Numbered from the stretch's first letter, positions 1 to 11,599 are shown. The stretch is DNA of 64,000 nucleotides from Sinonovacula constricta (GCA_007844125.1 CM017573.1:6066686-6130685), one strand, 5' to 3'. The notes: generated by a model not told the origin, from the sequence alone. A program made the numbers and translations.

Positions 1-173
1 TTGTTTAGCTTGTTAGCCTCAGTTGGTATAAGTCTTGTCGAACTTAATCATGTGGTCGTACCGATCAATTCTTCACTGGGTAAACATTTTATTCAAATTA
101 TTTTATTAATAAAGACTGCGTCATTTAACTGTTAAGCACATCCTGGTTGTGACATGTGGAAAATAGTTGTAAT

Positions 174-660
174 GGATTAAGTTAAAAAAAAAAAGAAAAA
201 AAAAAGAAACGAAACATGCTTTTTTTCAAGTCTGAGCATTTGCTCATTTTAAGACATGATGTCTATGTAAATATTGGATTGTCCTTAAGGTGTGGACATC
301 TAAGGGAAAATAGTTTTTGAACTTTCGAGGTCTTTGGGGAAAAAAAGCCTCGTTATAAAAATGCATGGATTAAGTTAGTTTAAATTTTTTAATCTTGTGT
401 AAAAATGAGATTTTAAAGTATTTTTCAAGTCTGAGAAATTGCTCAATTACAGACGTATATCATATGTATCTCTATAAATATTGGTTTGAAAAATATTGAA
501 ATATTGGTGGGGAAAGTAGTTTTGAAGTTTCTAGGTTTTGGGTAAAAAAGCCTCGTTATAAAAATGCATGGATTAAGTTAGTTTGAATTTTTTAACCTTT
601 GTAAAAATGAAAGATTTTAAAGTTTTTTTTTTTTTCAAGTCTGAGAACTTGCTCATTTAG
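174..660. repeat. Tandem repeat, about 200-bp unit, 2.4 copies
   Basis: The motif CAAGTCTGAG recurs near 228, 427 and 636, and AAAAATGCATGGATTAAG recurs near 357 and 559. The units are AT-rich, diverged, and end at a run of G. No coding potential is seen. The first 170 bases of the window, before this repeat, hold nothing I recognise. Confidence 0.8.
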
Positions 661-749
661 AGTGTTGGACGGGGGGGGGGGGGGTGTTTGGTGGAGGGGA
701 GGATGGGGAGGATTGAGAGGGAAGAAGAAAAAATGAGATAAATCTTTGG

Positions 750-778
750 TCCAAACCGTCGGATATCACTTCTAAATA
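750..778 (+). mobile_element. TTAA-MITE terminal fragment
   Basis: Reads GGTCCAAACCGTCGGATATCAC, close to the right-end terminal repeat of the TTAA-MITE family defined at 10912-11387. Only the end is recognisable. Confidence 0.5.
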
Positions 779-1265
779 GACATTTAGATTTCGTGATTTT
801 AACAGACGTATATATAACGTTATTACCAATTTCCAGTGTAGACCACAGGTTTCTGGCGCCTTTTTAAAAATAAGGGTAAGATCCCTCTATTAGTCGAATT
901 GAACGGTTCAGCGTGAAATAAATTTCCATGACAAAGACCGAGACAGACCGAGTATTTTTGGAAACTTTTACTAGACACGCGAGAAGGACTGAATATATTA
1001 TATGATAGTTAATGAAATTGCGATACATCGCGATATGTCACAAGTTACATATAAGAAACACAAGCAAAGCATAAAAAAAATAAGATGAAATAAAAAAAAT
1101 GGAGAAATAATAAAAAAATAAGGTGAAATAAATAATAATTATAAAACAACAAAATCGACTGTATTTCAGATTAATTTAATAACATTAAGAAAAAACTGTG
1201 TTGAAGCGAATTAAATAAAAAACGTAGATAGTCAACAAAACAATTTAAAACTCTACAAAAAATCA
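779..1265. other. AT-rich stretch, nothing recognised
   Basis: Contains short A-rich runs (around 1070-1130) and no open frame or known repeat that I can identify. Confidence 0.5.
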
Positions 1266-1269
1266 ACAG

Positions 1270-1441
1270 CAAAAACATACTCACACACACGCATACAGAG
1301 AGAGATATAGATAGATAGAGAGAGCGAGAGATCTCAGAGAGAGAGACAGAGACACACAGAGAGACAGAGAGAGATCTCAGAGAGAGACAGAGACACAGAG
1401 AGAGAGACAGAGAGACAGAGAGAGACAGAGAGGGAGGGAGG

Positions 1442-1520
<79 letters not shown>
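1270..1520. repeat. GA-rich microsatellite (AG)n with GACA and GGGA interruptions
   Basis: Starts with mixed CACA/GAGA, continues as GAGACAGA-type units, then a pure (AG)n run from about 1447 to 1519. The serine/leucine-rich minus-strand frames here are by-products of the repeat. Confidence 0.95.
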
Positions 1521-1522
<2 letters not shown>

Positions 1523-1735
1523 AAGTAGATACGTACTTTTTAGGAACGTCAACAGGTCGTTTTGGAAGAAATGTCATACTAAGAAATGAATGTGTATGCA
1601 TTCTGTTGTGATAAAATAGAGATTGAAGATGATTTTGTCCTAATATGTCCTTTGTTTTATGTTTTATTTCTTGTCAATGTTTCAGTTACAATTTTGTTTT
1701 TTGTTAGGTGCCTTTGAGCACTCTTGTGATAATAT

Positions 1736-1739
<4 letters not shown>

Positions 1740-1789
<50 letters not shown>

Positions 1790-1790
1790 G
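1740..1790. repeat. (TAA)n microsatellite
   Basis: About 16 uninterrupted AAT/TAA triplets. Confidence 0.95.
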
Positions 1791-2315
1791 CCAATAATTA
1801 GGACATACTCTCATGTATTGTCTGTTGAAATGGAATGTTTACAATGACCAAGTTTATTCCTTCAACTTGAACATATAACAGTTGATCATCGTTGATCATA
1901 AACATAAAAGATATTAACTAATATGGCAAGGTACATAAATGTTTAAGTCCTAATTAAAATATGTTCTGTTCTAATTAAGACAAAATATACATCTATTGAG
2001 ATATGCCAATTACCGTTTGATTCCGCATAATTGATTATTGATACTAATTGATAATTGATCAGCCAATTAACCCAAAGGTGACATATACAAGCATGTGGTA
2101 TATATATTTTTTTCCATTTCATATTTTATTGCATAAAGCAAGACAACATGTTTACAGCAATACATTAATATTGATCTATCAATCCTTAAATCATCCCTGA
2201 ACATGAAATTTTGCGTTGTTTAAATATTTGCAAATAAAGTTTATTATATTAAAGGAGGGCATATCCATATTACAATCTGAATCAGTCATAACTTTCACTT
2301 GAAGCAACTGTTTTT
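1791..2315. other. AT-rich stretch, nothing recognised
   Basis: No frame of note and no match to the repeat families of this window. Confidence 0.5.
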
Positions 2316-2328
2316 CTAGACTTCTATG

Positions 2329-2578
2329 GGATGGGATGGGATTTGCCAGCATTTTTGCCGATACTGTGCAGCGACATTTCTATCATTATAGCACAGGGGC
2401 ACTTATGAGGTGCCCAGGGACTGAACCCGGCCGATCCATTATACTGACACCGACGAGTCAAGCGTAATGCTGTCCCCTTAGCCTCGAGCATTAGGGAAGC
2501 TACTACTACCAACTTTAAAGTCTTTGGTTTGACCCGGCCGGGGTTCGAACCCGCGACCTCCCGATTCGCAAGCCGACG
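2329..2578 (-). mobile_element. SINE-A, 5'-truncated, with target duplication
   Basis: A tRNA-derived SINE on the minus strand. It keeps the T-arm region (GGTTCGAACCC as read on +) and the whole body down to GGGATGGGATGGG, but the first part of the tRNA-like head is missing. The flanks carry a perfect 13-bp duplication, CTAGACTTCTATG, at 2316-2328 and 2579-2591. A 5' truncation with a target duplication fits LINE-driven insertion. Confidence 0.9.
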
Positions 2579-2591
2579 CTAGACTTCTATG

Positions 2592-3180
2592 CCTGTTGCT
2601 GTGGTCTTCTGACCCACCCGGCACCCAGTGAGAAAAAACAACAACACACCAACAAACTCGCATCGTTATAAACGTTATATTAAAGTAAGTAGGACATGAC
2701 GATTTTTTTGGCAGCCATATTTTTTCTGGCATCCAACCCTCGCCTATCTCCATTCACGTTATGTCAAATATTCAATGGAGAATTAGGTCGAATGTTACGC
2801 CGTTTTTAACATTTTTACACATTTACAAGACGTACACAGATTGAATACGTTTTGTCAATAGCCTATGTAAATGGGCTTGAATTTTAAAATATTTTATCGA
2901 TTGGAATAAGTCACATACGAAGTTTGTTAAATTTTAAATTTAGGTAATGTGTGTTAATTAAAAATTAATTATGCGATGCGAGATTACCAATAGTATGAAG
3001 TAGGTGATAAATATTGCCCATTGTGACGCACATACGTCATCGTCGCGGATAACAGAAATGGCCTAATCTGTGATTTATTCATGTTGTCGATGTACGTCAT
3101 TGTTTCCTTTTATTATTATCGATTAAATAATGCCAACCAAAAGAAAATGTTTACCCACTGGATAATGATCTTCGCGACTA
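2592..3180. other. Single-copy AT-rich stretch, nothing recognised
   Basis: Short minus-strand frames here run out of the SINE and show no domain. Confidence 0.5.
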
Positions 3181-3181
3181 A

Positions 3182-3650
3182 AAGGTGGAATCTGACAGTT
3201 TGGACTTAAAATATTTTCTTTAATCCACTTAATTAATTATTGTTACCTGAACAGATCTCGCAAAATGCTGTGAATTGATGTCCTACACTTACCTGGAAAA
3301 TAAACCATACCGCCAAAATCGTCATTACAAACACGTTTTTCCTATCTGAGCCACGCTGCACAGTTAGCTATTTTTAAACTAAGAAAACCACGTGACAACT
3401 TGTCTTTTTTGGGGGGTCTATTTTAAGCAGGAATCCCAATCATTCTTATTTATAGATTTGAAAATAACAAACATTTTTAGTGTTGATTAACGAGTTTTGC
3501 TGTCCAAAAATTGAAATACTGTTGAAAATCGTAAAAGCTTGGACTAAAGTATGAATTGTTTCTGCAGAAATTATGCACAAATACCCCAAACAGAGGTCAG
3601 ATATTGTTACATATAGGCCTATTTGATATAGGCAAACTGTCGCATCCGAC
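3182..3650 (-). mobile_element. TTAA-MITE, nearly complete
   Basis: Begins AGGTGGAATCTGACAGTTTGG and ends GGCAAACTGTCGCATCCGACAG. In between it has the family landmarks: CAGATCTCGCAAAATGCTG, GAGCCACGCTGCACAGTTAGC, AACCACGTGACAAC and CCCCAAACAGAGGTCAGA. Non-coding. The TTAA target site is eroded (CTAA on the left). Confidence 0.8.
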
Positions 3651-3833
3651 AGCTGACCTATATCTCATACATTTTCTACATATTTTGTAGATTTTTTGCA
3701 TTACTGTTTCATAAACTAATACTTTATTTAAAGAAAATTCTGTTTATAATATTACGTTAATTGCTAGACAGTTCAAATCGTGAAATATATCGATTAAAAT
3801 GTTTATAATTTCCATTTCTATAAATAGGCACAA

Positions 3834-4625
3834 TCTGGGTTTCAGCTAAAAATAGATATCGACGTCAGCGCTGATTACCCGGATGGTCATGCAATGTGAT
3901 CTAAAAACTGCCCATGTTGTTTTCGTAGTTTAAAGTGACCCGGATAGGAAATACGTATTTTGTAATGACGAGTGAGATGTTATGTTTTACTTATCAGAGG
4001 GATCTAGGGCACTTATAAACAACATTTCGCTGGATCTACTTACATAATAATTAAGTTATTTTGTTGAATGAATCTCTGCTAAAAATAGATATCAACGTCA
4101 CAGCGGATTACCCGGATGACAACATAAATACCAATCGGAACACCTCGGATAATTCACGAATCATCTCTCGGATGTATATGTAGTAGTCGGATCACCTCGG
4201 CCATTTCCCAAAATGGGACTGCTTTTGTGACAGACGTCAAAACAAAGATGGCAGCTCGGATGACAGCTCACTACAGTATGAAGCCTGTAAAACTTCAATT
4301 TGTGGCAGCTTCAGTTTTAAATCATCCAGGTTTAATTTACCCACCGCAGCAGATATGCAACTGTCAAACGATTTTTTTGTTCATGTTTTGTGCGAACTAC
4401 ATTTTAAGCATATTCTTCTTCCGACTTCCGGCGAACAAAACGATCTCGTTTTCATTAAGTGTCATTGCACCAGATACATTTGTGGATGAGCGTCCCTAGG
4501 ACGGAATTACCCGAGGAGTTCCGATTGGATTATCCCGAGGACGGAATTACCCGAGGAGTTCCGATTGAAAAAGTACATACATCAAAAAGTAAGTGGTCAG
4601 GTGGTTTTCTAAGTTTAAAAATAAA
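3834..4625 (+). mobile_element. TTAA-MITE fragments, interrupted by RQ-A
   Basis: Two consecutive fragments begin GCTAAAAATAGATATCGACG-like (near 3845 and 4077). The second is split by the RQ-A element at 4132-4567 and resumes with AAAAAGTAAGTGGTCAGGTGG. RQ-A is therefore younger than this TTAA-MITE. Confidence 0.7.
4132..4567 (-). mobile_element. RQ-A element with a duplicated terminus
   Basis: Starts CAATCGGAACACCTCGG and has its matching inverted end, CCGAGGAGTTCCGATTG, at 4511-4527. A second 40-bp copy of that end follows at 4528-4567. The minus strand holds the decayed helicase-start frame: its ATG has become an A-run, but the following codons still match copies at 40140 and 42964. No clean target duplication is visible on this copy. 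Confidence 0.8.
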
Positions 4626-5320
4626 CAACCGTCTATAACTCGAAATTTCTGGAAAACTCAGTCTATATAATAAAATGCTAGGTATTCACCCAGCACAATA
4701 AGTCTAAAATCATTCCGAACACGTCCGGAAAGTACCGAATAGTCACGACTTTTATAGAACAGTGATATCATTTTCTACAGTTACGACTGTTCAATGTTAC
4801 TTTGTTTACCATCGTACCCAATCTTAGCCACAAAAAGCGTTTAAATAGTTTTAAAAAGCTCTGAACTACGCATGCGCAAGTATTCGTTATTGTAAATGAT
4901 TTGTATGTATGCACAAACTGCAAAATTGTATCAGACCATTAAACAACAATCCATCAAAATAAATTTGGTTGCGAATTACTTTATCGACGTATAATATGGT
5001 TTACTGATACAATTTGTATACCCTCGCTTGAAAATGGTTTTGAAAGTAAAATTGCCTCCTCAGCAGGGTTCAACCGCAGGACTATAGCCGAATAAATTTG
5101 CTAACGAGTCAAGGAGTCCATTTTCCTTACTGTTTTCCGTGAAACGGCGTACCAAACGGCGTTTTGGAAAAAGTCCCACCCGTAAACGTCAGAAAGTATT
5201 ATTTTAGGATTATATAAAGAAGTGAGTTTCATGGCTTTGCATAATAATTAGATTTCTGTAAACGCGATACATGCATAAATGTGTGTGACAACTAGAACCC
5301 TAAGAATGCAGATTTAAGCA
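4626..5320. other. Nothing recognised
   Basis: Unique-looking AT-rich sequence between the RQ-A/TTAA-MITE nest and the GT-rich tract. Confidence 0.5.
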
Positions 5321-5324
5321 GGCG

Positions 5325-6662
5325 GATGTGTGTGTGTGCGGTGTGTGTGTGCGATGTGTGTGTGTGTGCGGTGTGTGCGCGGGTGTGTGTGTGCGCGGTG
5401 TGTGCGCGGGTGTGTGTGTGCGCGGTGTGTGTGTGCGCGGTGTGTGCGCGGGTGTGTGTGTGCGCGGGTGTGTGCGCGGGTGTGTGTGCGCGGGTGTGTG
5501 TGTGCGCGGTGTGTGCGCGGGTGTGTGTGTGCGCGTGTGTGCGCGGGTGTGTGTGTGCGCGGTGTGTGCGGGGTGTGTGTGCGCGGGTGTGTGTGTGCGC
5601 GGTGTGTGCGCGGGTGTGTGTGCGCGGGGTGTGTGTGCGGTGTGTGCGCGGGTGTGTGGTGTGCGCGGTGTGTGCGAGGGTGTGTGGTGCGCGGGTGTGT
5701 GTGTGCGGGTGTGTGTGTGCGCGGTGTGTGCGCGGGTGTGTGTGTGCGCGGGTGTGTGTGTGCGGGTGTGTGCGCGGGTGTGTGTGTGCGGGGTGTGTGT
5801 GTGCGCGGGTGTGTGTGCGGGGTGTGTGTGTGCGGTGTGTGCGCGGGTGTGTGTGTGCGCGGTGTGTGCGCGGGTGTGTGTGCGCGCGGGTGTGTGTGTG
5901 CGCGGTGTGTGTGTGCGCGGTGTGTGCGCGGGTGTGTGTGTGCGCGGGTGTGTGCGCGGGTGTGTGTGCGCGGGTGTGTGTGTGCGCGGGTGTGTGTGTG
6001 CGCGGTGTGTGTGTGCGCGGTGTGTGCGCGGGTGTGTGTGTGCGCGGTGTGTGCGCGGGTGTGTGTGCGCGGGTGGGTGTGGCGCGGTGTGTGCGCGGGT
6101 GTGTGTGCGCGGGTGTGTGTGTGCGGGTGTGTGCGCGGGTGTGTGTGTGCGCGGGTGTGTGTGTGCGGTGTGTGTGTGTGCGCGGTGTGTGTGTGCGGGT
6201 GTGTGTGTGCGCGGGTGTGTTGCGCGGTGTGTGTGTGCGCGGGTGTGTGTGTGCGCGGTGGTCCGGTGTGTGTGCGCGGGTGTGTGTGTGCGCGGGTGTG
6301 TGTGCGGTATGTGTGTGTGCGGTGTGTGCGCGGGTGTGTGTGTGCGCGGTGTGTGCGCGGGTGTGTGTGCGCGCGGGTGTGTGTGTGCGCGGTGTGTGCG
6401 CGGGTGTGTGTGTGCGCGGGTGTGTGTGTGCGGTGTGTGCGCGGGTGTGTGTGTGCGCGGTGTTAGTGTGCGATGTGTGTGTGCGGGTCTGTGTGCGGGT
6501 GTGTGTGTTGTGTGCGGGTGTGTGTGCGCGGTTGTGTGTGTGTGTGTGTGTCTTGTGCGAGTGTGAACGTGTGTGTGGGTGCGGATGTGTGTGCGTGCGG
6601 GTGTGCGGGTGTACAGTGTGTGTGCAAGTTTGTGTGTGTGTGCATGCGGGTGTTTTGTGTGT
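5325..6662. repeat. 1.3-kb GT/GC-rich tract built from GTGTGTGTGCGCGG-type units
   Basis: Variable-length units of alternating (TG)n plus GCGCGG or GCGGG cover more than 1.3 kb almost without a break. The Cys/Val/Arg-rich + frames and the Thr/His-rich - frames are open only because the composition excludes stop codons, so they are not genes. The tract is mostly alternating purine and pyrimidine, the composition that favours left-handed (Z) DNA. Confidence 0.95.
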
Positions 6663-6775
6663 TTGTTGCTAAAGCATATGTTTGAATTCAATATTGTGTC
6701 TGCAAGAACAACGTTTTTTTCTTTCTCACTACAACAATTACTTTACAAACTATACCGGTGTCTACATAATCACCC

Positions 6776-7045
6776 GATCATGGTAGCCCAGTAGCTATTC
6801 GTGCCAACTCCATGTGCTGGAGATCCTAGTTCAGTACAAGACTGCGACACACCGCATACAAGATGGTGGTGGCGTGCTTCTAGACTGTTTACGTTATGCT
6901 CATTCCGATAAATATAAGACTCGCCGGTCTGGTGACAGGACATTATGACAATATAACTTGATGAGTAAACAGATGTTTGCGTCATGCTATCCCAGTGAAG
7001 GCAGTACCTTAACAAATGTAAACAGTCTTTTAGAGGGGTAAATTC
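6776..7045 (+). mobile_element. Divergent SINE-C-like copy
   Basis: Contains GGTGACAGGACATTATGAC and CAGTGAAGGCAGTACC, diverged versions of the SINE-C body and 3' module read in the plus direction. The head (GGTAGCCCAGTAGCTATTCG) is only loosely tRNA-like. Much older than the copies at 9664 and 55272. Confidence 0.45.
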
Positions 7046-7129
7046 ACCAAAGAAAAATATCAATTCCATTTAAGAGTTTCGAACATCCTTTGCCTAACTT
7101 ATAACATCTTCATGTATTTCTCTTCAAAG

Positions 7130-7392
7130 TGTGTGTGTGGGGTGGGGGCGGGGGGTGGGCGGGGGGGGGGGGGTGTGGACGTCCTTGGCCGAGCAGTTAG
7201 AGTCGCTAACTTGTAACACCTCACCCCATCACCGCGTGGGTTCGAGTCCCGATCAGTGCGAGAACTTACATGTGGGGAGATTTTCCAGCTAACCTGCGGT
7301 GTGCCGGTGGTTCTACCCAGACATAAGTCCGGGGTCTTCCTCCAGCGATAATTATCTGTACGTCACCAATATAATCGTAGGTGAGTCGGAGC
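7130..7392 (+). mobile_element. SINE-B behind a G-rich run
   Basis: After a (GT)n and poly-G stretch (7130-7173), the plus strand has a tRNA-like head with GGCCGAGCAGTTAGAGTCGC (box A region) and GGTTCGAGTCCCG (box B). The family body follows: CCGGTGGTTCTACCCAGACATAAGTCCGGGGTCTTCCTCC. The tail is A/CA-rich. Confidence 0.85.
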
Positions 7393-7898
7393 GATTCAAC
7401 AAAAACACACACACATACACATACACACTAAATCTTTGTAAGTTTCTAGTCATGAACATTTAAGTCTCAAATTTACCCAGTGGAGTGTACAGGGAAGACA
7501 TAAAAAATTGACTGAAAGTTGATGACATTTAAATTTGCATCTATAATGAATTCGAAAAGCACATTAATGTAAGGTTGTTTTCAAACGGTATATGGACAAC
7601 GCCCAGAGCTTATCAAAGCCATTTAATCGATTGATATACCTTTGATAAGCTTACTGATGAAGATGAACTCTTTTGAAGTGAGTCTACATTTTGGCGGGTA
7701 AAGTTGAATTTATGCGAGTATATTAAAGCGATACACTAGCATATAACAAACCGATAACAGATGGAAAATGCATTTTCGTGTGTCTAATTTGAGTTTAATT
7801 GAATACTTTCTGGCTCTAATTTGTTGATAATTAGATTTATTACTCAGTAAATATTTAGCGATAGCGAATTTTCTCTATTAAACAGATTTAAGCGAATG
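7393..7898. other. AT-rich stretch, nothing recognised
   Basis: No frame or repeat match found. Confidence 0.5.
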
Positions 7899-8490
7899 TA
7901 ATGCTGCACCTCCAATTGAAGAGTATCAAAATTAGAGTTAAAATGCTTCAAAACTGGGGTTTTGAGGGTTCGAATCCCGGTACGGGCACGAATAGTCAAC
8001 TTTCTTTATTTCTACTTTAACATTAATTTCTCTATCACTCCACCAGATTAAGAATGAAGCATGTATAATTGTTAATTTTATTTTTGTAAATGAATTTAAA
8101 TGGTTTGATTTGTGCTAAATTTGATTAAAATTTCGTTACCTGGTATATTCAATGTCTAAAAAATCAAAACCATGTGGTGAAATAGTTTTTTTATTTTGCA
8201 GCATCAACCAAAATACTTTATAGAACATTTTAGACAACTCTGAAAAAAGTCGGGTGGCTATCAAGTGCTCGGTGTTTTTTGAAAACAAGTTCAATAAGCA
8301 GAAAAATCGGGAAAACCCAGTCTTGAACGAGGTTTGAAAACAATAAATTACATAATTGGGATGGTTTCAGTCAAACCAATCTAGTAACATGTTTGGTTTG
8401 TTTGGACTTATGCTATATCTTGTTCCCAAATTACACTCAATAGCAATTCACTTCTCCTAAAGAGGATATAACATAATATTCGGAGTTACA
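7899..8490. repeat. Interspersed repeat E, copy 1
   Basis: Matches 41646-42480 with moderate divergence, from TGTAATGCTGCACCTC through GCAGCATCAACCAAAATACT to AAAGAGGATATAACATAAT. It carries a tRNA T-arm-like piece, GGGTTCGAATCCCG, near 7968, absent from copy 2. No protein domain recognised. Confidence 0.75.
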
Positions 8491-8700
8491 GCTTGCAATA
8501 AGCAGTAAGAAATACATAGAATTTGAAAATAAACACAACGGATGAGTTGTATACTTTAATGTAGACGTGTATGCCAAATTTTTAGAAAATTCTCCATCCA
8601 ATTTTGAATTGGTACATTTTATATACATTTTAGAAAACACAAATATCCACAAATTCACAATTGGATGTATTCTATGTATTTCTTATTGCTTTTTGCAAGC
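8491..8700. mobile_element. 210-bp MITE with 32-bp terminal inverted repeats
   Basis: The left end GCTTGCAATAAGCAGTAAGA pairs with the right end read in reverse, GCTTGCAAAAAGCAATAAGA. About 30 of 32 positions match, extending to ATACATAGAAT on each side. The interior segment TGTATACTTTAATGTAGACG recurs near 54690 and, inverted, near 42610. No clear target duplication is visible. Confidence 0.8.
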
Positions 8701-8708
8701 AGCCCGAG

Positions 8709-8739
<31 letters not shown>

Positions 8740-8828
8740 GGTGAAGCAGGTGCGGGGGGAGGATGGGTGTGAGTGTGTGTGTGGGGGGGGGGGTGAAGCA
8801 GGTGCGGGGGGAGGATGGGTGTGAGTGT

Positions 8829-8859
<31 letters not shown>

Positions 8860-8862
8860 GTG
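8709..8862. repeat. (GT)n / poly-G compound repeat, about 70-bp unit
   Basis: Two near-identical blocks of GTGAAGCAGGTGCGGGGGGA plus GATGGGTGTGAGTGTG, separated by long G runs. Frames on either strand here are repeat by-products. Confidence 0.9.
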
Positions 8863-9619
8863 CTGTGTGTAAAAGAATGGAAAGAGACAGTTTTATTAGG
8901 TTTAATGATGGACACGAGTATAATAACCTCTGTATGTATTCTCTCTAAGATTTGCATGGCATAGGCAAACTATCTTAAGCTCATCTTTGTGTGTGATTTG
9001 AATCGTTTTATGTATTGGCTTAGAGGGGAGAAATGTGCGCAAATATATCAATATAAGTATTGATTACTTACTTAAAGGCTTTAGGAATAAATTAACGCTA
9101 ATTTAAATATTGGTTAATTAGCTTATGAATGCAATTAAACTGTGATTTCAATGAGAAGATAAATTTGTACATGATTTCATTTGTAAATTTACTTCCTTAA
9201 ATGACAAGTCTTCGATGCCTGATAACCCTTAATATTATTTACAAGTCTGAGAATGTGACTGAAATATCTCACGGATATTTTGTCAACTTGGGAGATATTC
9301 TTGGAGAATTTTTCTCATAAAAAAAAAATTAAACGGAATACATCAAAGAACCGCCATTAGCGAACAAAATGTAATATTTTAACTGTATGCGTTTGGTGTT
9401 AGAGATGCTTTCCACAGTTTGCTATATACTACATGTATCAGTATTTTATTCCTGTTCTGGGAAGTTTGGGAAAATTTTTTGCACAAACTCTTATTAAGTT
9501 TATTAAGGAAAGATATGTGATAAAACTACCTTATTTGTTAGAGTGTACAAATCATGATTTTTTTCGTATTAAATTTCCATTTTTTTCAAAATCTATTAAT
9601 AAGGCGCTATGAAGATTTC
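8863..9619. other. AT-rich stretch, nothing recognised
   Basis: No coding signal and no repeat match. Confidence 0.5.
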
Positions 9620-9663
9620 AACTAAAATAAACATCGACTTAAGTGTTTATTTCCCGGATGATG

Positions 9664-10884
9664 ATGTTTGTTTATTGGGTTTATCGTCCCACCAACAGTA
9701 CTTCAGTTATCTGGAGATGGTGTCCACTTAAAGCAGATATAGTGCTGCCTTCACTGTGTATAGCATGTTTGTTTATTGGGTTTATAATCCCACCAACAGT
9801 ATTTCAGTTATCTGGAGATGGTGTCCACATAAATGCAGATATAGTGCTGCCTTCACTGTGTATAGCATGTATGTTTATTGGGTTTATCGTCCCACCAACA
9901 GTATTTCAGTTATCTGGAGATGGTGTCCACATGAAGCAGATATAGCGCTGCCTTCACTGTGTATAGCATGTTTGTTTATTGGGTTTATCATCGCACCAAC
10001 AGTATTTCAGTTATCTGGAGATGGTGTCCACATGAAGCAGATATAGTGCTGCCTTCATTGTGTATAGCATGTATGTTCATTGGGTTTATCATCCCACCAA
10101 CAGTATTTCAGTTATCTGGAGATGGTGTCCACATGAAGCAGATATAGTGCTGCCTTCATTGTGTATAGCATGTATGTTCATTGGGTTTATCATCCCACCA
10201 ACAGTATTTCAGTTATCTGGAGATGGTGTCCACATGAAGCAGATATAGTGCTGCCTTCATTGTGTATAGCATGTATGTTCATTGGGTTTATCATCCCACC
10301 AACAGTATTTCAGTTATCTGGAGATGGTGTCCACATGAAGCAGATATAGTGCTGCCTTCATTGTGTATAGCATGTATGTTCATTGGGTTTATCATCCCAC
10401 CAACAGTATTTCAGTTATCTGGAGATGGTGTCCACATAAAGCAGATATAGTGCTGCCTTCACTGTGTATAGCATGTTTGTTTATTGGGTTTATCATCCCA
10501 CCAACAGTATTTCAGTTATCTGGAGATGGTGTCCACATAAAGCAGATATAGTGCTGCCTTCACTGTGTATAGCATGTATGTTTATTGGGTTTATCATCCC
10601 ACCAACAGTATTTCAGTTATCTGGAGATGGTGTCCATATGAAGCAGATATAGTGCTGCCTTCACTGTATATAGCATGCCGTGAACACCTGCCATGATACC
10701 ACACCCTGTCACATTATCCTGACACCGGGCCCAGCAGTCATGGAACTACCCTTATATTTGCTTAAGCAGCAAGGGAGTTATACCATTACCATTTTAGCGA
10801 CTTTGGTATGTCACGGTCCGGGATCGAACACGAGGCCACCAATACCTGGAGCCGACGACCTACCGACTGCGCTGCCAGGTTCTG
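9664..10884 (-). mobile_element. SINE-C with a ten-unit 101-bp tandem array
   Basis: Read on the minus strand, this is a tRNA-derived SINE. Its head lies at about 10805-10880 and its body at about 10676-10805. Ten tandem copies of the roughly 101-bp 3' module follow, starting near 9665, 9766, 9868, 9969, 10070, 10171, 10272, 10373, 10474 and 10575. Each module carries GGGTTTAT..CCACCAACAGTATTTCAGTTATCTGGAGA as read on +. Array-specific variants (ATCATCCCACC, GATGGTGTCCACATGAAG) recur in most units. A short shared flank, CGGATGAT, on both sides may be the target duplication. The overlapping 62-aa frames are repeat by-products. Confidence 0.92.
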
Positions 10885-10911
10885 TCGGATGATAAAGTAA
10901 CGTGATCTTAA

Positions 10912-11387
10912 GGGCCGTATCCGACAGTTTGCCTGTGTTAAATATATCAATATCTGACCTCTGTTTTGGGGTATTTGTGTATTTTTTCTGCAGAAAGATC
11001 ATACTTTAGTCTAAGCTTAGACGATTTTCAAGAGTATCTTAATTTTAGGGACATAAAACTAGTTAATCAGTTCTAAAAATGTTCATTGCTTGTAAAGCTA
11101 TAAATAAGAAAGCTTGGGATTCCTGCTAAAAATAGACTTCGACGTCAGAGCGGATGACCTGAATGAGCTAAAACATGAATGGTCATGTGGGTTTTTTAGT
11201 GTTAAAATAGCTAACTTTGCAGCGTTGCTCAGATAGGAAATACATTTTTGCAATTACAATTGTGTCGTTATGGTCCACTTTTAACACAGGGGTAATAAAC
11301 AGAATTTCGCGAGATCTGTTCAGGTAGAAATACTTAATTTGGTTGTTTAAAGAATATAATTTTGGTCCAAACTCTCGGACACCACCT
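10912..11387 (+). mobile_element. TTAA-MITE, complete reference copy
   Basis: Bounded by TTAA at 10908-10911 and 11388-11391. The left end, GGGCCGTATCCGACAGTTTG, is an inverted match to the right end, which read inward is AGGTGGTGTCCGAGAGTTTGG. The interior is non-coding, with GCTAAAAATAGACTTCGACG and a GCAGCG..GCTCAGATAGGAAAT block. TTAA duplications are typical of piggyBac and Kolobok transposons; with no transposase in view I cannot choose between them. Confidence 0.85.
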
Positions 11388-11529
11388 TTAAAAGGAAGTG
11401 GTCCCGTGGTTAACTTGATATAAACGTAGCTTACTGTGCAGCATGGTGCGAATAGGTAAAACATTTTATAAGGTGTTATTGCTTACTTTTCATATCTATA
11501 TATACTCATATACTTTATAAATACACGTT

Positions 11530-11592
11530 GAGACCGATCGCAAAAGCTCAGGTGGTAGATCCGCAAGCCGACGCTTTACCACCTCAGCCATA
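11530..11592. mobile_element. SINE-A head in inverted duplicate (small foldback)
   Basis: A forward head piece, CCGATCGCAAAAGCTCAGGT, is followed at once by a reverse head piece, CCGCAAGCCGACGCTTTACC / ACCTCAGCCATAG. The two can pair with each other. Compare the larger example at 54832-55086. Confidence 0.65.
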
Positions 11593-11599
11593 GATGATC

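Noticed and set aside
1..170. Possible reverse transcriptase-related sequence (CTTGTCGAACTTAATCATG) resembling 18650
   Set aside because: The match is short and no RT motif can be read in any frame.
5300..6691. Very long open frames of 378-463 codons on both strands
   Set aside because: They are Cys/Val/Arg- or Thr/His-only translations of a GT/GC simple repeat and are open in several frames at once.
9643..10652. Series of overlapping 62- to 100-codon frames with identical sequence
   Set aside because: They are translations of the 101-bp SINE-C modules; each ends at a stop in the next module.
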